Source: Stackebrandtia albiflava
Lineage (GTDB): Bacteria > Actinomycetota > Actinomycetes > Mycobacteriales > Micromonosporaceae
DNA length: 64,000 nucleotides
Assembly: GCF_007994225.1 (NCBI RefSeq)
Contig: NZ_VLLL01000008.1
Coordinates: forward strand, 221,695 to 285,694
Direction: 5' to 3'
Shown here: positions 25,092 to 32,641 of the stretch, in pieces
Layout: every line of letters begins with the position of its first letter
How positions within the stretch are numbered: the stretch's first letter is position 1
The notes under the pieces: model-generated
What the model saw: only the letters and a program-made list of their open reading frames with translations
Databases searched by the model: none
What the model was told of the DNA's origin: nothing
Program-made: the position numbers and the translations under genes

Positions 25092-26321
25092 TCAGTCGAT
25101 CGCCTGGTACAGCGTGCTCCAGAAGTCGTGCATGAGGTGCATCGGCGCGGGCACGGACGCCCCCACCTGGGTGAGGAGGATCCCGGTGATCCCGTTGTGC
25201 GGGTCGGCGTAGGTCGAGGTGCCCGAGCCGCCGTCCCAGCCGAACTGCCCCACGGGCGCGTAGTCGCCCCGGTAGGTCCGTACCGCCATTCCGAAGCCCC
25301 AGCCGCCGTGCTGTCCCTGTCCGTGTGAGATGTGGACGTTGTCGGTGGCCATTCTGGTGCGCGCGGCGAGCTGCGCCGGGTCGAGCCGGTTGGTCGTCAT
25401 GAGTTCGACCGCCGGCCGCGACAGGATCCGCTCGCCTTCGTGGGTGCCGCCGTTGAGCAGCATCCGGAAGTACGCGTGGTAGTCGTCGGCGGTGGAGACC
25501 AGTCCGCCACCGCCGCCCTGGAACGCCGGAGGGCTGCTCCACCGGCCGCCTTCGGCGTCGTCCCACACGTGGAACTCGCCGGACTGCGGGTCGGGCGCGT
25601 AGAGGGTCGGCAACCGGTCGAGGTCCCGCTCCGGAACGTGGAAGCCGGTGTCCTTCATGCCCAGCGGCGCGAAGATCCGTTCCCGCAGGAACTCCTCGTA
25701 GGTCCGGCCGGTGACCCTGGCGACGAGCACGCCGACCACGTCGTGGCTGATCTGGTACTGCCAGTATTCGCCGGGTTGGTGCATGAGCGGGAGGGCGCCC
25801 AGGCGGCGCATCCACTCGTCGGGTTCCGGCATCGGCTCGGGCATGTTGGGGGTGAGTCCCCGCGCGAAGATCTCGTTCATGATCGGCGTGCCCAGGGACG
25901 TCATGTCCATGCCGAGTCCGAACGTGGAGGTCAGCAGGTCACGCACGATGATCGGGCGCCGCGCCGGGACCGTGTCGTCGAGCGGGCCGTCGATGCGGGC
26001 GAGGACCCGGCGGTCGGCCAGCTCCGGGAGCCATTCCTGTACCGGGTCGTCCAGCCGCAACCGGCACTCGTCGAGCAGCACCATGGCCGCCGACATCGCG
26101 ACGGGCTTGGAGGTCGACGCCATCCGGAAGATGGTGTCCCGGCGCATCGGTGCGCCGCCGTCGTGCCGCATCGTGCCGAGCGCCTCGACGTGGGTCTCCT
26201 CGCCCCGGCTGACCAGGGCGACCAGTCCCGGGATCCTCCCGGACTCGACGTGCCGCGCCAGTACGTCGCGCAGCCGGCCCAGTTCCGCCTTCGAGAAGCC
26301 CTCACCGGTTGGGGTCGTCAT
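25092..26321 (-). CDS. serine hydrolase of the beta-lactamase/EstB family
   Basis: From the ATG at 26321 (AGGAGAG just upstream) this is a 409-residue soluble class C beta-lactamase-fold enzyme. The SxxK nucleophile motif is STSK (S69, K72). YQIS near residue 215 occupies the Tyr motif, and HGGWGFGM near 345 the third. No signal peptide is visible, so a cytoplasmic esterase or peptidase role is more likely than antibiotic resistance. The longer frame upstream to 26465 crosses poorly coding sequence. Confidence 0.88.
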   Translation of the reverse strand: MTTPTGEGFSKAELGRLRDVLARHVESGRIPGLVALVSRGEETHVEALGTMRHDGGAPMRRDTIFRMASTSKPVAMSAAMVLLDECRLRLDDPVQEWLPELADRRVLARIDGPLDDTVPARRPIIVRDLLTSTFGLGMDMTSLGTPIMNEIFARGLTPNMPEPMPEPDEWMRRLGALPLMHQPGEYWQYQISHDVVGVLVARVTGRTYEEFLRERIFAPLGMKDTGFHVPERDLDRLPTLYAPDPQSGEFHVWDDAEGGRWSSPPAFQGGGGGLVSTADDYHAYFRMLLNGGTHEGERILSRPAVELMTTNRLDPAQLAARTRMATDNVHISHGQGQHGGWGFGMAVRTYRGDYAPVGQFGWDGGSGTSTYADPHNGITGILLTQVGASVPAPMHLMHDFWSTLYQAID

Positions 26322-26435
26322 GATTCTCTCCTGTGGTTCGTCGTGTCGTTCGATGGGGAAAGCCTCGCCGGGTGGGCTTTCAGGGACCTGACACCGCACT
26401 GTCACGTGACGACGGCCGCGTCGACCCGCACGGCG

Positions 26436-26471
26436 AAGGGGGTGGGCCGGTGTGTACCGGCCCACCCCCTT
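26436..26471 (-). terminator. 16-bp perfect hairpin after the ABC exporter operon
   Basis: AAGGGGGTGGGCCGGT (26436-26451) and its exact complement (26456-26471) flank a 4-nt loop, 11 bp beyond the permease stop. Confidence 0.85.
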
Positions 26472-26481
26472 CGGTCCGTCG

Positions 26482-27270
26482 TCAGCGGGCCGGACGGTTG
26501 TAGAGACGTCGCGCCCACAGGTAGCCGCCCAAGGCGATCACGGCGCACCAGCCGAGGGCGATCGGCAGGTCGGCACCGACCGGGGCGCCGGTGAGCAGGC
26601 CCCGCAGCGCCTCGATGACCGGGGTGAACGGCTGGTACTCGGCGAACCAGCGCAGACCGGCGGGCATCGACGCGGTGGGGACGAAACCGCTGCTCAGGAA
26701 TGGCAGGAGCGTCAGCGGCATCGGTAGGTTGCTGGCGGTCTCGACGCTCTTGCTGACCAGTCCCAGCGCCACCGACAGCCACACCAGCGCGAAGGTGACG
26801 GCGGCGAGGAGACCGACGGCGGCGAACCACCCGCCGACCCCGGCCGTGGGCCGGAACCCGACGGCGACGGCGATGCCGATGACGACCGCCAGCCCCAGGA
26901 ACGTCTGAATGAGACTGCCGATGACGTGACCGGTGAGGACCGAGACCCGTGCGATGGCCATGGTGCGGAACCGGGCGACGATGCCCTCGGTCATGTCCAT
27001 GGCGACCGAGATCGCGGTTCCCTGGACGGCGGCGGTCACCGTCATCAGGATGATCGCGGGTGCGACGTAGTCGACGTAGGCGGCGCGGCCACCGGTGGGG
27101 GCACCGAGTCCGTCACCCAGGGTGCCGCCGAACACGTAGACGAACAGCAGTAGGAAGACGACCGGCAACCCGATGAGCATCAGCGTCATGGACGGGTACC
27201 GCAGCATGCGTTTGAGATTGCGGCGCAGCATGGTCACCGAGTCGGTCAGGGCGTAGCCGGCGGTGCTCAT
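26482..27270 (-). CDS. ABC-2 type permease, DrrB-like
   Basis: The 262-residue membrane protein has six hydrophobic segments and the ABC-2 layout of daunorubicin-type DrrB exporters. These include an N-terminal coupling region (LRRNLKRMLRYPSMTLMLIGLPVVFLL) and the late FVPTASMPAGLRWFAEYQPFTPVIEALRGL motif. Its ATG overlaps the stop of the ATPase gene by 4 bp. It forms the channel of the exporter encoded with the gene at 27267-28226. Cargo is unknown; a drug or a lipid-like metabolite is typical. Confidence 0.9.
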   Translation of the reverse strand: MSTAGYALTDSVTMLRRNLKRMLRYPSMTLMLIGLPVVFLLLFVYVFGGTLGDGLGAPTGGRAAYVDYVAPAIILMTVTAAVQGTAISVAMDMTEGIVARFRTMAIARVSVLTGHVIGSLIQTFLGLAVVIGIAVAVGFRPTAGVGGWFAAVGLLAAVTFALVWLSVALGLVSKSVETASNLPMPLTLLPFLSSGFVPTASMPAGLRWFAEYQPFTPVIEALRGLLTGAPVGADLPIALGWCAVIALGGYLWARRLYNRPAR

Positions 27271-28226
27271 CGGTCGGTCTGCCTTCCGTCACTGGAGGTC
27301 GGGGCGGTGAGGGTGAGGAACACGTCGTCGAGGTCGGGGGTGTGCACCGTCAGTTCGGTGACCTCGACGGACTCGCGGTCGAGGGTGTCGAGCATGGACC
27401 GCAGCGCCCGGCCGCTGCCCTCGCCGGGGACTCGGACGGTGAGCGTCTCGGCGTCGGGGACCGCGCCGTTCAGCACCCGGGAGGCCGCCTCCAGTTCGGC
27501 GAGGGCGGCGAACCGCAGCCGGATGTGGCCACCGGGCACCCGGCGTTTCAGTTCCGCCGCGGTGCCCTCGGCGACGAGGTGACCGTGGTCGAGGACCGCG
27601 ATCCGGTCGGCGAGGGTGTCGGCCTCCTCCAGGTACTGGGTGGTGAGCAGGACGGTGAGGCCGTCGGCGACGAGATCGCCCACCATCTGCCACATGTCGC
27701 GCCGGCTGCGCGGGTCGAGGCCGGTGGTCGGTTCGTCGAGGAAGACGACCTTCGGGTCGCCCATGAGGGTCATGGCGAGGTCGAGCCGTCGCCGCATCCC
27801 GCCGGAGTAACCGGCCGCCGGTCTCGCACCCGCGGCCACCAGGCCGAAGCGTTCGAGCATGGCGTCGGCCCGGCGGCGGCTCTCCTTGCGTCCCAGGTGG
27901 TGCAGGTCGCCCATGAGTCGCAGGTTCTCGATGCCGGTGAGCAGGTTGTCCACGGCCGAGAACTGCCCGGTCACGCCGATGGCGGCGCGGACGGCGTCCG
28001 GTTCGGTCGCCAGGTCGTGGCCGTCGATCCGGGCGGTCCCGGCGTCGGGTGCCAGCAGGGTGGACAGGATGTTCACGGTGGTGGTCTTGCCGGCCCCGTT
28101 GGGACCCAGCAGCGCGAACACGGTGCCCCGCTCCACCGTCAGGTCGAGGCCGTCGAGGACGACCTTGTCGCCGAAGGACTTGCGAAGGCCGTTCACCGCG
28201 ATCGCGGGTGAGGACGTGGTGGTCAT
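27267..28226 (-). CDS. ABC exporter ATP-binding protein, DrrA-like
   Basis: The 319-residue ATPase has Walker A GPNGAGKTT, signature YSGGMRRRLDLA, Walker B VVFLDEPTTGLDPRSR, and the DrrA-type C-terminal extension (about 230-319). It begins at the ATG 28226, overlapping the stop of the DUF4097 gene by 4 bp, and pairs with the DrrB-like permease. The full operon order is RHH regulator, DUF4097 protein, ATPase, permease. Confidence 0.93.
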   Translation of the reverse strand: MTTTSSPAIAVNGLRKSFGDKVVLDGLDLTVERGTVFALLGPNGAGKTTTVNILSTLLAPDAGTARIDGHDLATEPDAVRAAIGVTGQFSAVDNLLTGIENLRLMGDLHHLGRKESRRRADAMLERFGLVAAGARPAAGYSGGMRRRLDLAMTLMGDPKVVFLDEPTTGLDPRSRRDMWQMVGDLVADGLTVLLTTQYLEEADTLADRIAVLDHGHLVAEGTAAELKRRVPGGHIRLRFAALAELEAASRVLNGAVPDAETLTVRVPGEGSGRALRSMLDTLDRESVEVTELTVHTPDLDDVFLTLTAPTSSDGRQTDR

Positions 28227-29092
28227 GCCGGGTCTCCCTCGGGGTGTGCGCGGCGGACGGTGACGTCGCCGAAACCGGAGTGCGCGGTCACGTCGACGGT
28301 TCTCCCGGCGGGAGCGGGCGGTGCGCCGAGTTCGTCGAGTTCGCTGTGGGCGCGGCCGAAACCGGTGCCGAGGTCGAGCCGGGCGGCGACGCCTTCGGCG
28401 ATTCCCACCTCGACATCCCCCATCCCGGTCTTCAGGACGAGCGAACCGCCGGAGGCGGAACCGACCCGGACGGCGCCGTTGGAGGTCCTGGCCTCGACGT
28501 CGGCGTGCGGCCGGTCCACCGAGACGGCGCCGTTGGCGGTGCGGGCGAGGACACGGCCGGTGACGGTGCCGAGCGCGATGTCGCCGTTGGAGTTCTTGAC
28601 GACGGCGGTGCCCTCGACACGCCCGATGTCGACCCGCCCGGTCCCGGTGGTCACCTCGGTGTCGCCGGCGGCGGTGCCGACGGTGACGCGCCCGGCGCCG
28701 GTGTCGACGTGCAGCGGACCGGTCAGGTCGGCCCGGATGTGCCCGGCGCCGCTCTTGAACCGGCACCGGCCCAGCCGGCCGGTGCTCCACAGGTCACCCA
28801 TCTGGGTGTCGACGTCCAGGCGGGAACCGGTGGGGACCTGGATCGTCACCCGCACCGACCGGGTCTTGCGGGTGACGTGGAACGGCTTCCTCCTCGGGGC
28901 GACGATCCGGAGCCGCCCGTCGGTGAAGTCGACGACGGTCTGTTCGGCGGCCTTGCGGTCGGACTCGTCGTCGGGGTCGGTCGGGGTCACCTCGACCACG
29001 GTGTCGTCCCGGTCGGTGGCGGTGACGTGGACGTCTCCGACGCCGAGTTCGGCCTCGACGGTGATCGGTGTGGGTGTGGGAAAGGCAGGCAT
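28223..29092 (-). CDS. DUF4097-family beta-repeat protein
   Basis: The 289-residue protein consists of repeating short beta strands (GDVHVTATD, GAGRVTVGTAAGDTEVTTGTGRVDIG, NGDIALGTVTGRVLARTANGAVSV), the DUF4097 right-handed beta-helix-like pattern. There is no signal peptide or TM helix, so it is probably cytoplasmic. Genes of this family often sit beside DrrAB-type ABC exporters and a DNA-binding protein, as here. Its ATG at 29092 follows a 50-bp gap after the RHH gene. Function is unknown; it may be a sensor or scaffold. Confidence 0.88.
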   Translation of the reverse strand: MPAFPTPTPITVEAELGVGDVHVTATDRDDTVVEVTPTDPDDESDRKAAEQTVVDFTDGRLRIVAPRRKPFHVTRKTRSVRVTIQVPTGSRLDVDTQMGDLWSTGRLGRCRFKSGAGHIRADLTGPLHVDTGAGRVTVGTAAGDTEVTTGTGRVDIGRVEGTAVVKNSNGDIALGTVTGRVLARTANGAVSVDRPHADVEARTSNGAVRVGSASGGSLVLKTGMGDVEVGIAEGVAARLDLGTGFGRAHSELDELGAPPAPAGRTVDVTAHSGFGDVTVRRAHPEGDPA

Positions 29093-29142
29093 GTCGGTTC
29101 TCCGGGTGGTGGATGTGTCGGTGTCGGGAGTAAAGGGGCGGT

Positions 29143-29655
29143 TCACTGGACCCAGCCCCGGTAGCGGTCGGATCCGCGTGGGCGTCGTCCGGGTGGTTGC
29201 CGATCCCGGTCGCGCCGTCGCAGTGCGGCGGAGGCGGCGCGGACGAGCCACGCGTTCAGCGAGCGGCCCTCCTGCGCGGCGTCCTCCTCGATCGCCGTCT
29301 TGAGCCGTTCGGGCAGGCGGAGGTTGATCCGGATGGTCGGGCCGTCGTGGCCGCCCGGTGGGTCGTCCTCGCCCACGGGTTCGGGGGCCTCGGGCGCGGC
29401 GGGTGGGGGCTCCGGGGGTCGGGTCACCACGAAGTCGGGGTCGCGTCCGCGGAGCCGCAACTCGACCGAGCCGGGGGCGAGCTCCCGGCTGATCTCGTCC
29501 GCCGCGGCGGACAGCGCCTCCAGGAGCGTCAACCGGATCGCCGGTTCCAGGGAACCCGCGAGCCGTGCGAACTGTGCGCGGGCCTCCTCGCCGCCGGTCT
29601 CCGCCAGGGCGGCGATTTCCCGCCCGAGACGGTCCACGTAAGAAGTCATGTCCAT
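29143..29655 (-). CDS. ribbon-helix-helix (HicB/Arc-like) regulator
   Basis: The 170-residue protein has an N-terminal helical region (1-75), an acidic Pro-rich linker (80-105) and a C-terminal ribbon-helix-helix motif. That motif comprises TIRINLRLPERLKTAIEEDA and GRSLNAWLVRAASAAL, at about residues 107-148. This is the usual regulator preceding DUF4097/DrrAB operons. A second ATG two codons inside (29649) is an alternative start. It most likely autoregulates through the inverted repeat just upstream. Confidence 0.85.
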   Translation of the reverse strand: MDMTSYVDRLGREIAALAETGGEEARAQFARLAGSLEPAIRLTLLEALSAAADEISRELAPGSVELRLRGRDPDFVVTRPPEPPPAAPEAPEPVGEDDPPGGHDGPTIRINLRLPERLKTAIEEDAAQEGRSLNAWLVRAASAALRRRDRDRQPPGRRPRGSDRYRGWVQ

Positions 29656-30005
29656 GGCATCATCATGACATCACGACGCCACTAATGCAAGCAATGCGAC
29701 GTCATTCTGAGCCAAACTGAGCCAGGTTCGCGGCGCGACTGGCGCAGGCCGAAGGGAACCAGCTGGGAAATCGACAGATCCACGCCGATGATGTGGCGTG
29801 CGTCATGCCCACGCGGACAGGGATCGGCCGGGCGCGTCGGCGTCTCAATCCCCGATTGGCCCACTGCCCGGCACCCGATTGCGGAGGAGGCGGCGCGGGT
29901 GACGTCGTCGTGGCCGCCATGATGTCGTCGTGCCGCCGTGCGGCGTCATGGTGGACCGGCGCCGGGGACGGCACCGGTCCGCCGACGGCGTCACGTCAGG
30001 TGCGG
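29656..30005. other. promoter region and gene-free gap
   Basis: The left side holds the RHH operon promoter and operator. The right side has a terminator-like hairpin, GGACCGGCGCC (29953-29963) with GGCACCGGTCC (29970-29980), one mismatch, for the gene ending at 30006. I find no credible gene; a 60-codon minus-strand frame at 29682-29864 has no support. Confidence 0.5.
29665..29705. promoter_or_regulatory. inverted repeat upstream of the RHH regulator
   Basis: ATGACATC (29665-29672) and GACGTCAT (29698-29705) are an imperfect inverted pair (7 of 8), overlapping the likely promoter of the RHH-DUF4097-ABC operon. It is a candidate autoregulatory site. Confidence 0.45.
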
Positions 30006-30629
30006 CTATTCGCCCCGGAGTTCCCGGGCCATCCCCTGCAGCCGCTCCTGCAACGCATCCAGTTCCGCGGCGGAGGACGGGTCCGCCTGCCGCCACAGCC
30101 GGACCAGTTCCCGGGCCGCCGGCCCGTCCGAACCACCGCCCGCCGGATCGGCCGCCGACCAGGCGAGCAGGTGCACCCGGTGTTCCCGTTCCGGTTCCAC
30201 GCCGAGGACGGCGTCGACCCACTCGCGCGGCAACGGGAACGGCCGCGCCTCCGCGGCGAGTTCGGTGATCACCTGCGCGGCCCGCTTCCCGGTTGTGGCT
30301 CGGACCTGCAGATGGGCGACCGAACGCGCGAGGGCGCTCGACAGCGGCGCGAACGCGATCCCGACCCCCACGCCGTACAGCAGGCTGAGCCAGATCCGCT
30401 CCGGGAAGGCGACGGCCAACGCCGCCGCGGCCACCACGACGCAGATCACGTACCACCGGTATCGGAGCCGTTCCAGGGCCCGGAACCAGCCGGGTACCGC
30501 GCCGGGGAATCCGGCGAGCGCGTCGTCGAGGCGCCGGACGGCCTCACGGACGTTCGATTGTGGACCGGGCGAGGTGACGATCAGCGCGCGGGACCGCGCA
30601 CCGCTGGTGAGCCAGGAAGGCCGTGTCAT
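30006..30629 (-). CDS. membrane-anchored hypothetical protein, 207 aa
   Basis: Residues 1-55 are cytoplasmic-like, and two adjacent TM helices occupy about 58-98 (WYVICVVVAAAALAVAF and LSLLYGVGVGIAFAPL). The remaining about 105 residues form a charged helical domain ending QERLQGMARELRGE. GAGGAG lies upstream of the ATG. No known domain is recognised. It is a single gene with its own terminator-like hairpin at 29953-29980. Confidence 0.7.
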   Translation of the reverse strand: MTRPSWLTSGARSRALIVTSPGPQSNVREAVRRLDDALAGFPGAVPGWFRALERLRYRWYVICVVVAAAALAVAFPERIWLSLLYGVGVGIAFAPLSSALARSVAHLQVRATTGKRAAQVITELAAEARPFPLPREWVDAVLGVEPEREHRVHLLAWSAADPAGGGSDGPAARELVRLWRQADPSSAAELDALQERLQGMARELRGE

Positions 30630-30920
30630 CGGGGGCTCCTCGTCGTGGTGATCGGGGGGAACGGTGCGGTGCGATCAGTCCGAAGGGGACGTCGAGTGCC
30701 CCTGACGAAGGCGTGGCCCGCCGTCGTCGAATCGGGCTCGGCGTGGTCGCCGGGGCATCGCGACGGTGTGGGAGGTGCCGAGGTCGACGGTCGGCAGCTT
30801 CTCGTGTGAGTGGCCACTGTCCTCCTCACCACGGGCGACGCGACGGTGGTGTCCCGAGTGTATCGGCGGGGCCCCGGCCGGTCCCGGTCGTTGACGGTCG
30901 GGGGACGGGCCGTTCCGGCG

Positions 30921-31871
30921 TCACACCTCGTCGCTCCGGAGGCTCACGACGGCCTCGCGGTCGAGGCGGGTCAACTTCTCCGGATTGCGGACCGTGTACA
31001 GCCCGGCGATCCTGCCCGCCTCGATCCTGACGGCGATGACCGAGTCGAGCGCGCCGTCGATCCGGACCAGCAGCGCCGGTCCGCCGTTGACCTCGGTGGG
31101 TTCGAGACCAACCCGGCCCCGCAGCTTCCGCCGCCAGCCGCCGACCAGCAGTCTGGCTGCCTTGTCCGCGCCGGTGACGGGGCGGGGGAACGCCTGCGCG
31201 ACGCCGCCGCCGTCGGCGAGCACCACCACGTCGGGGGCCAGGACGCCGAGTAGCCCGTCGAGGTCGCCGGTCTCCAGGGAGTGCCGGAACTCGGCGAGCA
31301 CCCGGCGGGATTCGGCCGGGGTGACGGCCGCGCGGGGGCGTCGCGCGGTGATGTGCGACCGCGCGCGGTGCGCGATCTGGCGCACCGCGGCGGGGGACTT
31401 GTCGACGGTGCGGGCGATCTCCTCGTAGGACAGGTCGAAGACGTCGCGGAGGACGAAGACGGCGCGTTCGGTGGGGGTGAGGGTCTCCAGGACCAGGAGC
31501 ATCGCCATGGAGACGCTGTCGGCCAGCGCGACGTCCTCGGCGATGTCGGGGGCGGTCAGCAGCGGTTCCGGAAGCCACGGCCCGACGTAGGACTCGCGTC
31601 GCCTGGAGAGGGTGCGAAGCCGGGTGATCGCCTGCCTGGTGGTGATCCGGACCAGGTAGGCCCGCCGGTCGCGGACGGTGTCGAGGTCGACGCCGGACCA
31701 CTTCAGCCAGGTCTCCTGGAGGACGTCCTCGGCGTCGGCGGCCGATCCCAGCATCTCGTACGCCACGGTGAAGAGCAGGTTGCGATGCGTGACGAAGGTC
31801 GCGGTGGCGGGGTCGGGCTCCCCGGTGTCGCCGGGCGCGTGCGTCGACGGTGGCGTTTCGGGTTCGGCCAT
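30921..31871 (-). CDS. ECF41-group sigma factor (SigJ-like) with SnoaL-like extension
   Basis: The 316-residue protein has sigma region 2 (about 25-90) and region 4 (about 120-178, with FDLSYEEIARTVDKSPAAVRQIAHRAR), followed by an NTF2/SnoaL-like domain (about 185-316). The ECF41 markers are present: WLPEPL in the linker (99-104), DGGG (220-223, followed by V rather than the usual K/R) and NPEKL (296-300, an NPDKL variant). ECF41 factors are controlled by this fused domain rather than an anti-sigma factor. The customary carboxymuconolactone-decarboxylase-like partner gene is not adjacent. An ECF41-type promoter precedes the gene. Confidence 0.93.
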   Translation of the reverse strand: MAEPETPPSTHAPGDTGEPDPATATFVTHRNLLFTVAYEMLGSAADAEDVLQETWLKWSGVDLDTVRDRRAYLVRITTRQAITRLRTLSRRRESYVGPWLPEPLLTAPDIAEDVALADSVSMAMLLVLETLTPTERAVFVLRDVFDLSYEEIARTVDKSPAAVRQIAHRARSHITARRPRAAVTPAESRRVLAEFRHSLETGDLDGLLGVLAPDVVVLADGGGVAQAFPRPVTGADKAARLLVGGWRRKLRGRVGLEPTEVNGGPALLVRIDGALDSVIAVRIEAGRIAGLYTVRNPEKLTRLDREAVVSLRSDEV

Positions 31872-31911
31872 GACCGGTCCTGTCTGTGTGGTGCGACGAT
31901 GACGATCACGA

Positions 31912-31938
31912 GACGCCGCCCAAGGTAATCCTGTGACA
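31912..31938 (-). promoter_or_regulatory. ECF41-type autoregulatory promoter
   Basis: On the minus strand TGTCACA (31938-31932) and CGTC (31915-31912) are separated by 16 bp, about 40 bp upstream of the sigma gene ATG. TGTCACA and CGTC are the -35 and -10 elements known for ECF41 targets. Confidence 0.75.
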
Positions 31939-31984
31939 GGTCGTCGCGCACGTCACGCCGCCCCATCGGAGCGCTTCGGGGGGA

Positions 31985-32563
31985 TCAGCGCGCCAAGGCG
32001 CCGCCCAGCACCGTGTCGACCAGGCGTTCCGCGTCGCCCGCCGCGATGGGGATGCGTCCCAGCGCCCGAAGCAGTACCGCCCCGACCAGTGCCTCCGCGA
32101 TCTCCTGGAGGCGGCTGCCGTCGCGCAACTGCCCGGCCTCGACCGCGTCGGCCAGGCGTCCGGTGACGGAGGACTCGGTTCCCAGGCTGTCGTGCAACCG
32201 CCGCCCGATGTCGGCGTTCTCGGTGGCGGCCGCGATCAGCGACCGCACCAGCGACTCGCCGGAGGGCTCCCGCAGGATCGTGAATATCCGATCGGTCCAG
32301 GCGATCAGGTCGGCCTTGACGTCGCCGGTGTCGGGAAGGCCGAGGTCCGGCATGAGCAGGCCCTCCAGCAGGCACTCCGCGACGAGTGCGCTCTTGGAGG
32401 GCCACCACCGGTAGATGGTCTGCTTGGCGACGCCCGCCTCGGCGGCGATGCTCTCCATCGCGAGGTTGTCGTATCCCGACGCCTGGAACAGGTGCGCGGT
32501 GGCGCGCAGGATGGCTACTCGGGCGGCCTCGCTGCGGACCGCGCCGCGGCGACGCTGGGACAT
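31985..32563 (-). CDS. TetR-family repressor
   Basis: The 192-residue regulator has an N-terminal HTH (MESIAAEAGVAKQTIYRWWPSKSALVAECL, about residues 37-66) and a C-terminal ligand domain of the type seen with MMPL or efflux genes. I place the start at the ATG 32563. TATGAT (32571-32576) lies 7 nt upstream with no ribosome site, implying a leaderless transcript; an in-frame ATG at 32575 would lie within the promoter. It is divergent from the MMPL exporter with a perfect palindrome between them. Confidence 0.92.
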   Translation of the reverse strand: MSQRRRGAVRSEAARVAILRATAHLFQASGYDNLAMESIAAEAGVAKQTIYRWWPSKSALVAECLLEGLLMPDLGLPDTGDVKADLIAWTDRIFTILREPSGESLVRSLIAAATENADIGRRLHDSLGTESSVTGRLADAVEAGQLRDGSRLQEIAEALVGAVLLRALGRIPIAAGDAERLVDTVLGGALAR

Positions 32564-32592
32564 GTGAGTCATCATACGAGCCGATCAACTAG

Positions 32593-32606
32593 ACGCAACG
32601 TTGCGT
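32593..32606. promoter_or_regulatory. TetR operator, 14-bp perfect palindrome
   Basis: ACGCAACGTTGCGT overlaps the -35 of the tetR promoter (TTGCGT, 16 bp from TATGAT). It also abuts the plus-strand -10-like TATATT (32606-32611) of the MMPL gene, so one site can repress both. Confidence 0.8.
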
Positions 32607-32641
32607 ATATTGGATCGTCCCCTCGACTCGGAAGGAACACG

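Noticed and set aside
25092-26321. Antibiotic-resistance beta-lactamase
   Set aside because: No signal peptide; motifs fit EstB-like esterases or peptidases as well, so no resistance claim is made.
29682-29864. 60-codon ORF with RHIIGVDLSISQLVPFG as a transposase remnant
   Set aside because: No recognisable transposase motif, no terminal repeats and no ribosome site.
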